This document shows, in pieces, positions 1 through 6,926 of a stretch of 30,957 nucleotides of DNA (position 1 is the stretch's first letter; each line of letters opens with the position of its first letter). The stretch covers positions 1 through 30,957 of the forward strand of contig DATCZS010000143.1 of the NCBI GenBank assembly GCA_036525795.1, read 5' to 3'. Made by a program: the position numbers and the translations under genes. Below the pieces are notes generated by a model. It was not told the origin of the DNA. It saw only the letters and a program-made list of their open reading frames with translations, and did no database searches. Source of the stretch: DATCZS01 sp036525795 (GTDB taxonomy: Bacteria > Actinomycetota > Acidimicrobiia > Spongiisociales > ZC4RG35).

Positions 1-270
1 CCGCTCTGGCCGATGGTGCTGGGCCGCCCGGTCAAGTACATCGGAGCGATGGGGAGCAAGAAGACCGCCGCCCGCCGGCGGCAGCGCCTGCTGGAGGCCG
101 GATACGCCGAGAGCGACGTGGATGCGATCCACGGGCCGATCGGACTGCCGATCGGGGCTGAGACCCCCGGGGAGGTGGCGGTCGCCATCCTGGGGGAGAT
201 GACCGCCGTCCGATATGGGGCGGGGGAGGAGTTCTCGCTCACCGGAGTCGTGCAACGGCTCGGCAGATGA
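1..270 (+). CDS. XdhC/CoxI family protein, C-terminal part (5' truncated by window edge)
   Basis: The reading frame is open from base 1 to a TGA at 268-270, so only the last 89 codons are present and the true start lies upstream. The visible part has the hallmark of the XdhC C-terminal Rossmann-like domain: YIGAMGSKKT followed by an Arg-rich helix, then IHGPIGLPIGAETPGEVAVAILGE. XdhC-type proteins help insert or sulfurate the molybdenum cofactor of xanthine dehydrogenase or CO-dehydrogenase-like hydroxylases. The next gene is a MocA-like nucleotidyltransferase, the usual partner, so a molybdenum hydroxylase operon probably lies upstream. The family call is strong; the exact client enzyme cannot be seen. 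Confidence 0.88.
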   Translation, partial: PLWPMVLGRPVKYIGAMGSKKTAARRRQRLLEAGYAESDVDAIHGPIGLPIGAETPGEVAVAILGEMTAVRYGAGEEFSLTGVVQRLGR

Positions 271-299
271 CCGATTGGCGGGAGACCGGTGTCTGCCCG

Positions 300-305
300 T
301 AGCGT
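300..305 (+). promoter_or_regulatory. Candidate -10 box TAGCGT before mocA
   Basis: TAGCGT lies 9 nt before the mocA ATG. It matches the TANNNT pattern seen before many genes here and could give a leaderless or nearly leaderless transcript. No clear -35 is visible, and mocA may also be read from the upstream operon. Confidence 0.4.
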
Positions 306-314
306 GGAGCGCGG

Positions 315-902
315 ATGATTGCTGTCCTCATTCTGGCCGCAGGCGGCTCCCGCCGTCTGGGGCGTCCCAAGCAACTCGAGGCCTGGGGAAGGACCACCCT
401 GCTGGGCCACGTGGTGGACCGCGTCAGGACCTTCCCGGTAGACGAAGCCTGGATCGTGCTCGGCGCCGACATCGATGCCGTCATGGATGCGGTCGACCTC
501 TCGGGCTTCGGGGTCGTCGAGAACCCGGAGTGGCAGGAGGGGCTGGCGTCGTCGCTGCGGGCGGGCCTCGATGCCCTGACGCGGCTGTCCAAGGCCGACG
601 GGGCGATGGTGGTGTTGGGTGATCAGCCGGAGATCGGTGGCGATGTCGTCATCCAGCTCGTCGAGCGATTCCGCCGATCCAAGGCCCTGGCGGTCGTCCC
701 CAAGTACCGATACGCCGCCGGCAACCCGGTGATCGTCCGCCGGGAGCTGTGGCCGCGGCTCATGTCGCTCGAGGGAGACGAGGGGGCCAAGCGTCTGCTC
801 ACCGCCCACCCCGAATGGGTCGAAGAGGTCTGGTTCGAGCAACTTCCCCCGCGGGACGTCGATACCGCGGCGGACGTCGAGGAACTCCGTCCCCGGAGGT
901 GA
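315..902 (+). CDS. mocA: MocA-like nucleotidyltransferase (molybdenum cofactor cytidylyltransferase family)
   Basis: This 195-aa protein starts with the NTP-transferase loop: LILAAGGSRRLGRPKQL at about residues 5-21 fits LAAGxSxRxGxxK, which binds the nucleotide triphosphate. Further family features are VVLGDQPEI (metal/nucleotide site) near residue 97 and the GNPVIVRRELWPRL segment near 136. MocA-type enzymes transfer CMP (MobA transfers GMP) to molybdopterin for molybdenum hydroxylases of the xanthine dehydrogenase/CO dehydrogenase type. The length fits the MocA/CoxI-associated family. It lies 44 bp after the xdhC-type gene in the same direction, which supports cofactor maturation. CTP rather than GTP use is inferred from family and context, not visible. 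ATG at 315 is preceded by a GGAG-containing stretch and TAGCGT. Confidence 0.85.
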   Translation: MIAVLILAAGGSRRLGRPKQLEAWGRTTLLGHVVDRVRTFPVDEAWIVLGADIDAVMDAVDLSGFGVVENPEWQEGLASSLRAGLDALTRLSKADGAMVVLGDQPEIGGDVVIQLVERFRRSKALAVVPKYRYAAGNPVIVRRELWPRLMSLEGDEGAKRLLTAHPEWVEEVWFEQLPPRDVDTAADVEELRPRR

Positions 903-962
903 GCCGGCGGGCGAAGACCGGCCGGTGCTGCTCCGGTGCGGCGCCAAGGACTGTGGCCTCCA

Positions 963-976
963 GGGGGCCTGCCCCC
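963..976 (+). terminator. Possible short GC hairpin after mocA
   Basis: GGGGGC and GCCCCC form a compact inverted repeat with a 2-nt centre, about 60 bp after the mocA stop and before the TAGGCT promoter of the next gene. There is no T-run, so it is a weak candidate. Confidence 0.3.
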
Positions 977-987
977 AGACGGGTTGC

Positions 988-993
988 TAGGCT
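988..993 (+). promoter_or_regulatory. Candidate -10 box TAGGCT for the DUF4332 gene
   Basis: TAGGCT lies 36 nt before the ATG. Initiation about 7 nt downstream would leave a leader of roughly 30 nt carrying the GGGAGAG ribosome-binding site. No recognisable -35 is seen. Confidence 0.4.
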
Positions 994-1029
994 GCCCGGC
1001 CACGGGAGAGAGCTCATTCGGGAGAGAGT

Positions 1030-1434
1030 ATGCCGTCCATCGGCCAGATCGAAGGGCTGGATCTGAAGTCGGCAACCAAGCTTCGGAAGGCCGGCGTGCG
1101 CACCACCGAAGGCCTCCTCAGGGTTGCTGCGACCAAGCGTCAACGTCTCGAGCTTGCCGAGCGCGCCGGGGTGGATGCCGATGCGCTGCTTGGCTGGGTG
1201 CAGCGTGCCGACCTGATGCGCATCAAGGGCATCGGAGGGGAGTATGCCGATCTGCTCGATGCCGTCGGGGTGTCGACCATCCGGGCGTTGCGGAGGAGGA
1301 ATCCCCAGGCATTGACGGCGGCGATCGCCGAGATCAACGACCGCAAGAGGATCGTCCGCCGCCTCCCGACCGACACGATGGTCGTGCAGTGGGTGGCGCT
1401 CGCCAAGGAGACCGAGCCGCTCGTCGGCGGCTGA
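1030..1434 (+). CDS. DUF4332 domain protein (helix-hairpin-helix-like)
   Basis: This 134-aa protein resembles DUF4332: a first helical module (IEGLDLKSATKLRKAGVRTT, residues 7-26) and a second helix-hairpin-helix-like module with IKGIGGEYADLLDAVGVST near residue 66. Such modules resemble DNA-binding HhH motifs of ligases and polymerases, but the family's function is not established. The start is supported by GGGAGAGAGT just upstream of ATG. It is monocistronic: a strong hairpin follows, and the next gene is convergent. There is no signal peptide or membrane segment, so it is likely cytoplasmic. DNA binding is inference from the fold only. Confidence 0.75.
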   Translation: MPSIGQIEGLDLKSATKLRKAGVRTTEGLLRVAATKRQRLELAERAGVDADALLGWVQRADLMRIKGIGGEYADLLDAVGVSTIRALRRRNPQALTAAIAEINDRKRIVRRLPTDTMVVQWVALAKETEPLVGG

Positions 1435-1452
1435 GGTCGTCGATTCGGCGCC

Positions 1453-1485
1453 ATTCGGGGGGCCCGCAACGCGAACCCCCCGAAT
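1453..1485. terminator. Bidirectional hairpin terminator between convergent genes
   Basis: ATTCGGGGGG (1453-1462) pairs perfectly with CCCCCCGAAT (1476-1485), a 10-bp stem with a 13-nt loop. It lies between the ends of the DUF4332 gene (+) and the HbhA-like gene (-). T-runs are absent, as is common in high-GC actinobacteria, and the stem can serve both strands. Confidence 0.75.
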
Positions 1486-1500
1486 CGGAGCGTCTGCGTT

Positions 1501-2109
1501 TCAGGAAGCCTTCGTGGCGGCGGTCTCGGCAGCGGGCTTCGTGGCGGCGGGCTTCTTGGCAGCAGGCTTCTTGGCGGCGGGCTTCTTGGCGGCGGGCTTC
1601 TTGGCGGCAGGCTTCTTGGCGGCGGGCTTCTTGGCGACAGGCTTCTTGGCAGCAGGCGTCGTTGCAGCTGGCTTGGCGGCCGGCTTCTTGGCGGCGGGCT
1701 TCCTGGCAGCGGGCTTCTTGGCGGCGGGCTTCTTGGCGGCCCCGGCGGGAGCCACCTCCACCTCGACCTTGCCTGCGGGCATCTGCTCTTCCTTGCCGGC
1801 GGGCCGGAAGTTGGTGCGCCACGTCGCCATCAGGTCTTCGAGCTGGTCGCGCAGCCGGTTGACCTGGGTCTGCATCTGGTCGAAGTCCACCCGGGCGGCG
1901 ATGTCCTCGATGGGGCTGGTGTCGGACAGCTTGGTGACGAAGCCCTCGCCTTCCGTGGCCCATTCGGTGACCCGCTTCTGGGCGTCCTTGGTGAACGTCT
2001 GAGCCGATTCGGCCAGCTTCTCGCGCATCTCCTCCACCTTGGCCTGGGCGGCCTTGGCGATGCTCACCTGTGCGCCTACGGCGGCGTAGAGGTACTTCTT
2101 GGTCTGCAT
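1501..2109 (-). CDS. HbhA-like coiled-coil protein with lysine/alanine/proline-rich tail
   Basis: This 202-aa protein has two parts. Residues 1-115 are helical and charged, with phasin/HbhA-like heptads (AKVEEMREKLAESAQ, FDQMQTQVNRLRDQLEDLM). Residues 125-190 are tandem KPAAK-type units, a strongly basic histone-H1-like tail. The architecture matches mycobacterial heparin-binding hemagglutinin (HbhA), whose basic tail binds heparan sulfate and nucleic acid. The next gene upstream encodes a small XRE regulator, as with Rv0474-Rv0475 in Mycobacterium tuberculosis. I start at ATG 2109 because AAGGAG sits 6-7 nt upstream; a GTG at 2130 is possible but lacks such a site. There is no signal peptide. 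It could be an adhesin, a nucleoid-associated protein or a phasin-like protein. Confidence 0.7.
   Translation of the reverse strand: MQTKKYLYAAVGAQVSIAKAAQAKVEEMREKLAESAQTFTKDAQKRVTEWATEGEGFVTKLSDTSPIEDIAARVDFDQMQTQVNRLRDQLEDLMATWRTNFRPAGKEEQMPAGKVEVEVAPAGAAKKPAAKKPAARKPAAKKPAAKPAATTPAAKKPVAKKPAAKKPAAKKPAAKKPAAKKPAAKKPAATKPAAETAATKAS
1540..1737 (-). repeat. In-gene tandem repeat coding KPAAK units
   Basis: About 13 degenerate 15-bp units (plus-strand form close to GGCGGGCTTCTTGGC) encode the Lys-Pro-Ala-Ala-Lys tail of the HbhA-like protein. Near-identical neighbouring units make the stretch prone to slippage, so copy number may vary between strains or be mis-assembled. Confidence 0.85.
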
Positions 2110-2126
2110 GACGTGCTCCTTGTCTT

Positions 2127-2510
2127 TCACTCCTGATCCTCTGTGGCGGCGCTGGCATCCAGCAACGCCCGGTAGAGGTCGAGGAGTACTTTCTTCTGGC
2201 GGGGGGACAGATGGGGGTCGGCTTCCACCGACTCGACCACCGTGGGCACGGCCGGGCCTTCGTCGATGAGGCCGGCACGGGTGTACAGCGTCTCGGCCGA
2301 CACCTCGAGTGCTCGCGACAACCGCTTGAGGATCTCGGCCGAGGGTCTGCGAATGCCCCGTTCGATCTGGCTCAGGTACGGGTTGGAGATCCCTGCTCGC
2401 TCGGCGAGCCGCCGCAAGGACAGATTGGCCCGCTCCCGCTGCTGGCGGATGAACGGGCCGACATGTCCCTCGTCATCCAATGGTTCCGGCCCCTGCGTAC
2501 TACTTCCCAC
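2127..2510 (-). CDS. XRE-family transcriptional regulator (Rv0474-like)
   Basis: This 127-aa protein has a Cro/C1-type helix-turn-helix: GPFIRQQRERANLSLRRLAE, then AGISNPYLSQIERGIRRPS as helices 2-3, then an SAEILKRLSRALEVSAETLY finishing helix. The C-terminal ~50 residues form a short acidic helical part (LSPRQKKVLLDLYRALLDA). The GTG at 2510 is chosen because an excellent promoter places the transcription start at or just beside it; a longer TTG start at 2546 would lie within the promoter's -35. Its TGA lies just before the HbhA-like start, so the two are probably co-transcribed. Length and neighbour match mycobacterial Rv0474, upstream of hbhA. Autoregulation is plausible but unproven. Confidence 0.85.
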   Translation of the reverse strand: MGSSTQGPEPLDDEGHVGPFIRQQRERANLSLRRLAERAGISNPYLSQIERGIRRPSAEILKRLSRALEVSAETLYTRAGLIDEGPAVPTVVESVEADPHLSPRQKKVLLDLYRALLDASAATEDQE

Positions 2511-2516
2511 CTCGTG

Positions 2517-2546
2517 CAATATAGCGCGAACTGCTAACTTCTGCAA
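2517..2546 (-). promoter_or_regulatory. Promoter TTGCAG-17-TATATT of the XRE/HbhA-like operon
   Basis: On the minus strand, TTGCAG (-35), exactly 17 nt, then TATATT (-10) is the best sigma-70-type promoter in the window. TATATT is followed by 7 nt and then GTG 2510, which predicts a leaderless mRNA. CTGCTA (2531-2536) and TAGCAG (2566-2571) form an inverted pair around the -35 side that could be operator half-sites. Confidence 0.7.
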
Positions 2547-2627
2547 GCACTAGGGGTCTCAGCGCTAGCAGTCCCGCCGGAGCCTCCCCCCGCCACGCAC
2601 CGGTGAGCGGCTCGCGGCGGCCGGCCG

Positions 2628-3371
2628 TCAGCCGATGGCGCCGTTCCCCACCGCATCGCCGACAAAGAAGGCCAGCAGGCCCCCCACGCCGGCGATCACC
2701 AGGTTCTCCAGGCCGGCGACGATCGGGTTCGTCCTCGTCACCTGAGTCTTGGCGAAACCCACGGCGAACAGCCCGGCCGCGGCGAGAAGACCAGCCCACG
2801 CCAACCCGGTGGCGGTGTCCTCGACGAACACGAACGGCACCACCGAGGGCATCGATCCGAGCAGGAACAGGAGTCCGGAGTACGCCATGGCCTTGTAGGG
2901 AGAGCGGCGCTCCGAATCGGTCGCGCCGAACTCGAGCGCGGCCATGGCGTTGAGCATCGCTTGATCGGAGCGGTTGAATGCCTGGACGGCTGTCTCGAGA
3001 TCGTCCTCGTGGAGTCCCATCTCCCGAAACATCTCGCGCAACTGGGCGACCTCGGAGTCGCGGTGGTGGGCCAGGTGGATCCGCTCCAGCGCCAGCTCGG
3101 CGTCCAGCACCTCGTCCTGGGACTTGGTCGCGAGATATTCGCCCGCACCCATCGAGACGGCCCCCGCCACCGCGCCTGCCACGGCGGTGAGCAGCACCTG
3201 CTCGGTCGTGAGGCCTCCGCCCACCACGCCGGCGACCAGGAGCACCATGGAGACCAGGCCGTCGTTCACGCCCAGAATGATGTCCCGCCAGTACTGGCGA
3301 GTGTCGCCCACATGCGGCTCGTAGGGGACGGGCCCGTCCCCGGGCGATCCGACGGTGTGGTTCAGGTCCAT
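2628..3371 (-). CDS. VIT1/CCC1-type iron/manganese transporter family protein
   Basis: This 247-aa membrane protein opens with RQYWRDIILGVNDGLVSMVLLVAGVVGG (first segment quoted: RDIILGVNDGLVS), the family signature, then AGAVAGAVSMGAGEYLATKSQ, whose Gly/Met residues line the transport path. A soluble charged helical part with Glu and His residues (about 90-145), like the cytoplasmic metal-binding domain of VIT1, precedes three further membrane segments (about 155-245). Family members move Fe2+ or Mn2+ across the membrane. Minus-strand TAGACT lies 8 nt before the ATG, suggesting a near-leaderless transcript. It is divergent from aroF. Which metal and direction cannot be told from sequence. 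Confidence 0.85.
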   Translation of the reverse strand: MDLNHTVGSPGDGPVPYEPHVGDTRQYWRDIILGVNDGLVSMVLLVAGVVGGGLTTEQVLLTAVAGAVAGAVSMGAGEYLATKSQDEVLDAELALERIHLAHHRDSEVAQLREMFREMGLHEDDLETAVQAFNRSDQAMLNAMAALEFGATDSERRSPYKAMAYSGLLFLLGSMPSVVPFVFVEDTATGLAWAGLLAAAGLFAVGFAKTQVTRTNPIVAGLENLVIAGVGGLLAFFVGDAVGNGAIG

Positions 3372-3447
3372 CCGTGGGGAGTCTATCGACGACCGACCCC
3401 TAGCCCGTCCCGGGGACGCCGGCTGTGCCGTGTGTCTGCAGGGTTCC

Positions 3448-3453
3448 TATGAT
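3448..3453 (+). promoter_or_regulatory. Candidate -10 box TATGAT before aroF
   Basis: TATGAT sits 23 nt before the aroF ATG, leaving a short leader with the GAGAGAG ribosome-binding stretch. The -35 region is weak. It lies in the ~105-bp divergent gap with the VIT-type gene. Confidence 0.45.
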
Positions 3454-3476
3454 TCGGCGTCCGATCGAGAGAGTTC

Positions 3477-4502
3477 ATGAGTGCCATGATCATCGTGATG
3501 AGGCGGGACGCCGATCCCGAAGACATCGAGAACGTCGTCGAGCGCCTTCACGGCATCGGCTGTGAGGCCCACGTCTCGGTCGGTCAGCGCCGCACGGTGG
3601 TGGGCGCCATCGGCGACCGGGAGACCATCCAGCAGATCCCGTGGGAGGCGATCTCCGGCGTCGAGCGAGCCGTGCCCGTGTTGAAGCCCTTCAAGTTCGT
3701 GAGCCGCGACTTCCAGGAGGAAGACACGGTCATCGACGTGCGGGGAGTGCCGGTCGGCGATTCCGGCCAGTTCGTCGCCATCGCCGGGCCGTGCGCGGTC
3801 GAGTCACGCGAGCAGCTCTTTCGCACCGCCGAGGCGGTCAAGAAGGCCGGGGCGAGAATCCTTCGCGGAGACGCCTTCAAGCCGAGAACGTCGCCGTACG
3901 CGTTCCAGGGCCTCCGCGAAGAGGGCCTGGAGCTCCTCGCGAAGGCCCGCGAGGAATTCGATCTCCCGTTCGTCGCCGAGGTGCTCGACCCCAGAGAGGT
4001 GCAGCTCGTGGCCGACTACGCCGACATCCTGCGCGTCGGAACCCGGAACATGGCCAACTTCACACTGCTGCAAGAGGTGGGGCGCCAGCAGAAGCCTGTG
4101 CAGCTGAAGCGTGGGTTCACCGCCACGATCGAGGAGTGGCTGAACGCCGCCGAGTACATCTACAAAGAGGGCAACCATCAGGTGATCATGGTCGAGCGAG
4201 GGATCCGCACCTTCGAGAGCGCCACGCGCAACACCCTCGACATCTCGGCGGTGCCGGTCGTCAAAGGCCTCTCCCATCTCCCGGTGATCGTCGATCCGTC
4301 TCACTCCGGAGGCAGACGCGAGCTCGTCGCCCCCCTGGCCCGCGCCGCGGTCGGCGTGGGGGCGGACGGGATCATGGTCGATGTCCACCCGACGCCAGAC
4401 ACCGCCAAGGTGGACGGGGCCCAGGCGCTGCTGCCCTCCGAGTTCCAGGAGTTGATGGACTCCGTCAGGCGGATCGCGGCAGCCGTCGATCGAACCGTCT
4501 GA
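3477..4502 (+). CDS. aroF: 3-deoxy-7-phosphoheptulonate (DAHP) synthase, type I-beta with N-terminal ferredoxin-like domain
   Basis: This 341-aa enzyme joins phosphoenolpyruvate and erythrose 4-phosphate in the first step of the shikimate pathway. Residues 4-70 form the ferredoxin-like regulatory domain; the rest is the (beta/alpha)8 barrel with AGPCAVES (103-110), GDAFKPRTSPY (131-141), RVGTRNM (187-192), QLKRGF (209-214) and DPSHSGGRR (273-281), which carry substrate and metal ligands. The length and domain order match the Thermotoga/Bacillus type, where the N-terminal domain gives feedback control by aromatic amino acids. The start at 3477 is supported by GAGAGAG upstream; a second ATG at 3486 is possible. 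It is followed after 4 bp by tyrA, forming an aromatic amino acid operon. Confidence 0.95.
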   Translation: MSAMIIVMRRDADPEDIENVVERLHGIGCEAHVSVGQRRTVVGAIGDRETIQQIPWEAISGVERAVPVLKPFKFVSRDFQEEDTVIDVRGVPVGDSGQFVAIAGPCAVESREQLFRTAEAVKKAGARILRGDAFKPRTSPYAFQGLREEGLELLAKAREEFDLPFVAEVLDPREVQLVADYADILRVGTRNMANFTLLQEVGRQQKPVQLKRGFTATIEEWLNAAEYIYKEGNHQVIMVERGIRTFESATRNTLDISAVPVVKGLSHLPVIVDPSHSGGRRELVAPLARAAVGVGADGIMVDVHPTPDTAKVDGAQALLPSEFQELMDSVRRIAAAVDRTV

Positions 4503-4506
4503 GCTC

Positions 4507-5538
4507 GTGTCCCCGCACGCCGCCATCCTCGGTACCGGGCTGATCGGTGCCTCGCTCGGGATTGCGCTTCGCGCCGTCGGCTGGGAGGTGGCCGGATGGG
4601 ACCCGGATGATCTCCGCCTCGGTGCCGCCCTGCAGATGGGCGCGGTGGACCGGATGGCGGGCGGGATCGATGACGCCGTGTCGGGGGCCGATCTCGTGGC
4701 TCTCGCCGGTCCGGTGCCGGCCATCATCCAGACCCTGGGGGGGTTGACGACCGACGCCCTCGTGACCGATGTCGGCGGCGTCAAGGTCCCGGTGCTCGAG
4801 GCGGGGCGGCACCTCAGGCGCTTCGTCCCCGGCCATCCGATGGCGGGCCGGGAGACCTCCGGTCCGGCCGGAGCCTCGGGGAGCCTGTTTCGCGGGGCGA
4901 CCTGGGTGCTGGTGGATGACGAGGCGGCCGGCGACGACCTCGAGGAGGTCGGCCGCATCGTGCAGAGCCTCGGCGCGGATCCCGTGAAGATGGGGGCTGC
5001 CGCCCACGATGCCGCCGTCGCGGCCGCTTCCCACCTGCCCCACGTCACGGCTGCGGCGCTGGTGGGCCTGGTCGGCGACGACGAGCGGGCGATGGCTCTC
5101 GCCGCCGGAGGGTTTCGGGACCTCACCCGCATCGCCATGTCGGATCCTTCGTGGTGGATCGACGTGCTGGTCGCCAACCGCGGCCCGGTGGTTGGCGAGT
5201 TGCGCGCCCTGGGCGAACGATTGGCCGGTCTCGCCGCCCACATCGAACACGCCGATCGCGAGGGGCTCGAGCACGTGCTCGTCCAGGCCAGGACGATCAG
5301 GTCGGCCATGGCGCCCCCCGTCGCCGGTGTGGGGGTCATCCTCGAAGACCGGCCGGGCGAGATCGCCGCGGTCGGTCATGCCCTGGCGGTCAGCCACGTC
5401 GACCTCCGCGACCTCCAGCTCCGTCACGCCACCCATGGCGGCGGCGGCGTGCTGACCCTCTCGGTCAGAGCAGATGAGGCAGAAGCCCTCCGATCGGCTC
5501 TGCGCGAGGAGGGGTTCCGGCTGGTGGAGACCGTCTAG
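4507..5538 (+). CDS. tyrA: Prephenate dehydrogenase with C-terminal ACT domain
   Basis: This 343-aa enzyme oxidises prephenate to 4-hydroxyphenylpyruvate with NAD(P)+ on the way to tyrosine. The N-terminus has the Rossmann motif LGTGLIGASLG (8-18), then TDVGGVK and GHPMAGRETSG, which holds the catalytic/substrate His and the conserved Arg. The helical domain includes SHLPHVTAAAL and FRDLTRIAMSDP, typical of TyrA. Residues ~270-343 look like an ACT domain (VGVILEDRPGEIAAVGHAL), which usually gives tyrosine feedback inhibition. It starts with GTG only 4 bp after aroF, so the two are co-transcribed and probably translationally coupled. The arogenate form of the enzyme cannot be excluded from sequence. 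Confidence 0.93.
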   Translation: MSPHAAILGTGLIGASLGIALRAVGWEVAGWDPDDLRLGAALQMGAVDRMAGGIDDAVSGADLVALAGPVPAIIQTLGGLTTDALVTDVGGVKVPVLEAGRHLRRFVPGHPMAGRETSGPAGASGSLFRGATWVLVDDEAAGDDLEEVGRIVQSLGADPVKMGAAAHDAAVAAASHLPHVTAAALVGLVGDDERAMALAAGGFRDLTRIAMSDPSWWIDVLVANRGPVVGELRALGERLAGLAAHIEHADREGLEHVLVQARTIRSAMAPPVAGVGVILEDRPGEIAAVGHALAVSHVDLRDLQLRHATHGGGGVLTLSVRADEAEALRSALREEGFRLVETV

Positions 5539-5581
5539 CCGGGCGATCGGTGCGTCGGCCCGGGCGGGTCCGGGCGCCGCG

Positions 5582-6748
5582 CTAGCCGAGGGCCAATTCG
5601 GCGAGGGCGGCGATGCCCACCTGCAGGCCCACTGCCAGGCACTCCTCGTCGAGCCGGAAGTTCGAGGCGTGCAGGTCTGTCGTCGTGCGATCGTCCGACC
5701 TGCATCCGAGTCGCACGAGCGCGCCGGGGACTTCTTCGAGATACCTCGAGTAGTCCTCCGCCCCCATGCTGAGGTAGGTGCTCATGACGGCTTCGTCCCC
5801 CAGCAACCCGCTCACGGTGTGTTCGAGCCGCTGGATGACTCGGGCGTCGTTGACCACCGGCGGAAGTCCGCGCTGATAGTGGACGATGGCCTTGGCGCCG
5901 AACGGCTCGGCGATCTGATGGATCACGCGCTCGACGAGGGAGGGGATCTCGTCCCACAGGCGCCGATCGGCGGTGCGGACGGTTCCAGACAGGTCGACGG
6001 TCGTCGGGATCACGTTGTCGGCCGTTCCCCCGTGGATCTTTCCGAACACCAGTGCCAGCGGAGACCGGGCATCGACCATCCGGTCCAACATGGCGGGAAG
6101 CTGGGAGACCACCTGACCGGCGGCGTGGATGATGTCGACGGTGGCGTGCGGACGGGCCGTGTGGCCGCCGGGACCTTCCAGGGTGACATAGAAGCGGTCC
6201 GCAGAGCTGGTGATCGCGCCCGTCTTCAGCCCGACCCGACCGGTATCGAGCGATGGATCGACATGGAAGGCGAGGATCGCCTCGAGTCCTTCCACGGCTC
6301 CTTCCCGCACCAACTCGAACGCTCCGCCCGGGAAGGTCTCCTCGGCAGGCTGGAACAGGAACCGGAACCGGGCGGGCAGCGCCAGCCTGTCCATCGCCAG
6401 CGCCAGGCCCAGTCCGATCGCGGCGTGAGCATCGTGGCCGCAGGCGTGCATGACCCCAGGGCGCTGCGAGGCGAAATCGAGTCCGACGGGTTCCTGAATG
6501 GGGAGGGCGTCGAGGTCGCTGCGGAACCCGACGAGGGGGCCGCTCGGACCGACATCCAGGATCAGCCCCGGCTTCGGAGTGCGTACCCGGGGGGTGAGCC
6601 CGTACGTGCGCAGTGCCGTCGAGATCACCTCGGTGGTGCGGTACTCCTCTCCGGAGAGCTCCGGGTGCTGATGGATGGCACGGCGAATCTCCACCACGGT
6701 CGGAAGGAGATCCGTCGCCACCTCTTCGATGAGGGTGCGATCGATCAT
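5582..6748 (-). CDS. M20D-family amidohydrolase (N-acyl-amino acid/hippurate hydrolase type)
   Basis: This 388-aa metallopeptidase-fold enzyme carries the M20 metal-site motifs in order: FRSDLDALPI, HACGHDAH, FQPAEE and the C-terminal SMGAEDYS, plus the dimerisation segment with GGHTARPH. M20D enzymes hydrolyse N-acyl amino acids, hippurate or indole-acetyl-amino acids in the cytoplasm; the substrate cannot be told here. The ATG at 6748 begins MIDRTLIEEV; the open frame extends much further upstream, but that part runs into the promoter region of the divergent nadE and has non-protein-like composition. Minus-strand TACCCT lies 10 nt before ATG, fitting a very short leader. It is convergent with tyrA across 43 bp. 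Confidence 0.9.
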   Translation of the reverse strand: MIDRTLIEEVATDLLPTVVEIRRAIHQHPELSGEEYRTTEVISTALRTYGLTPRVRTPKPGLILDVGPSGPLVGFRSDLDALPIQEPVGLDFASQRPGVMHACGHDAHAAIGLGLALAMDRLALPARFRFLFQPAEETFPGGAFELVREGAVEGLEAILAFHVDPSLDTGRVGLKTGAITSSADRFYVTLEGPGGHTARPHATVDIIHAAGQVVSQLPAMLDRMVDARSPLALVFGKIHGGTADNVIPTTVDLSGTVRTADRRLWDEIPSLVERVIHQIAEPFGAKAIVHYQRGLPPVVNDARVIQRLEHTVSGLLGDEAVMSTYLSMGAEDYSRYLEEVPGALVRLGCRSDDRTTTDLHASNFRLDEECLAVGLQVGIAALAELALG

Positions 6749-6913
6749 GGGCCCGCACAGGGTAGTGCGCGGGGAATACCGCCCCGGTGGTCGATGCTCG
6801 CCGCGCCGGTGAGTCCGGATCCCTTCCGGGCGCCGGCCGGGGCATCGGCCCTCCGGCGACGCGATCCCCATCCTGTCTCCCGGGATTCGTCCGGGCCCGC
6901 CCACCGACCTGGG

Positions 6914-6919
6914 TAGCCT
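6914..6919 (+). promoter_or_regulatory. -10 box TAGCCT, leaderless start of nadE
   Basis: TAGCCT is followed by exactly 7 nt and then the nadE ATG, so transcription would begin at the start codon. No Shine-Dalgarno is seen. Confidence 0.6.
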
Positions 6920-6926
6920 CCGGGCC

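Noticed and set aside
3804..5339. Long minus-strand ORF (511 aa) opposite aroF/tyrA
   Set aside because: It is antisense to two well-recognised genes and has repetitive Arg/Ser/Pro-rich content; a high-GC shadow.
5474..6916. Long plus-strand ORF (480 aa) opposite the M20 amidohydrolase
   Set aside because: Antisense shadow; the minus strand has all M20 motifs.
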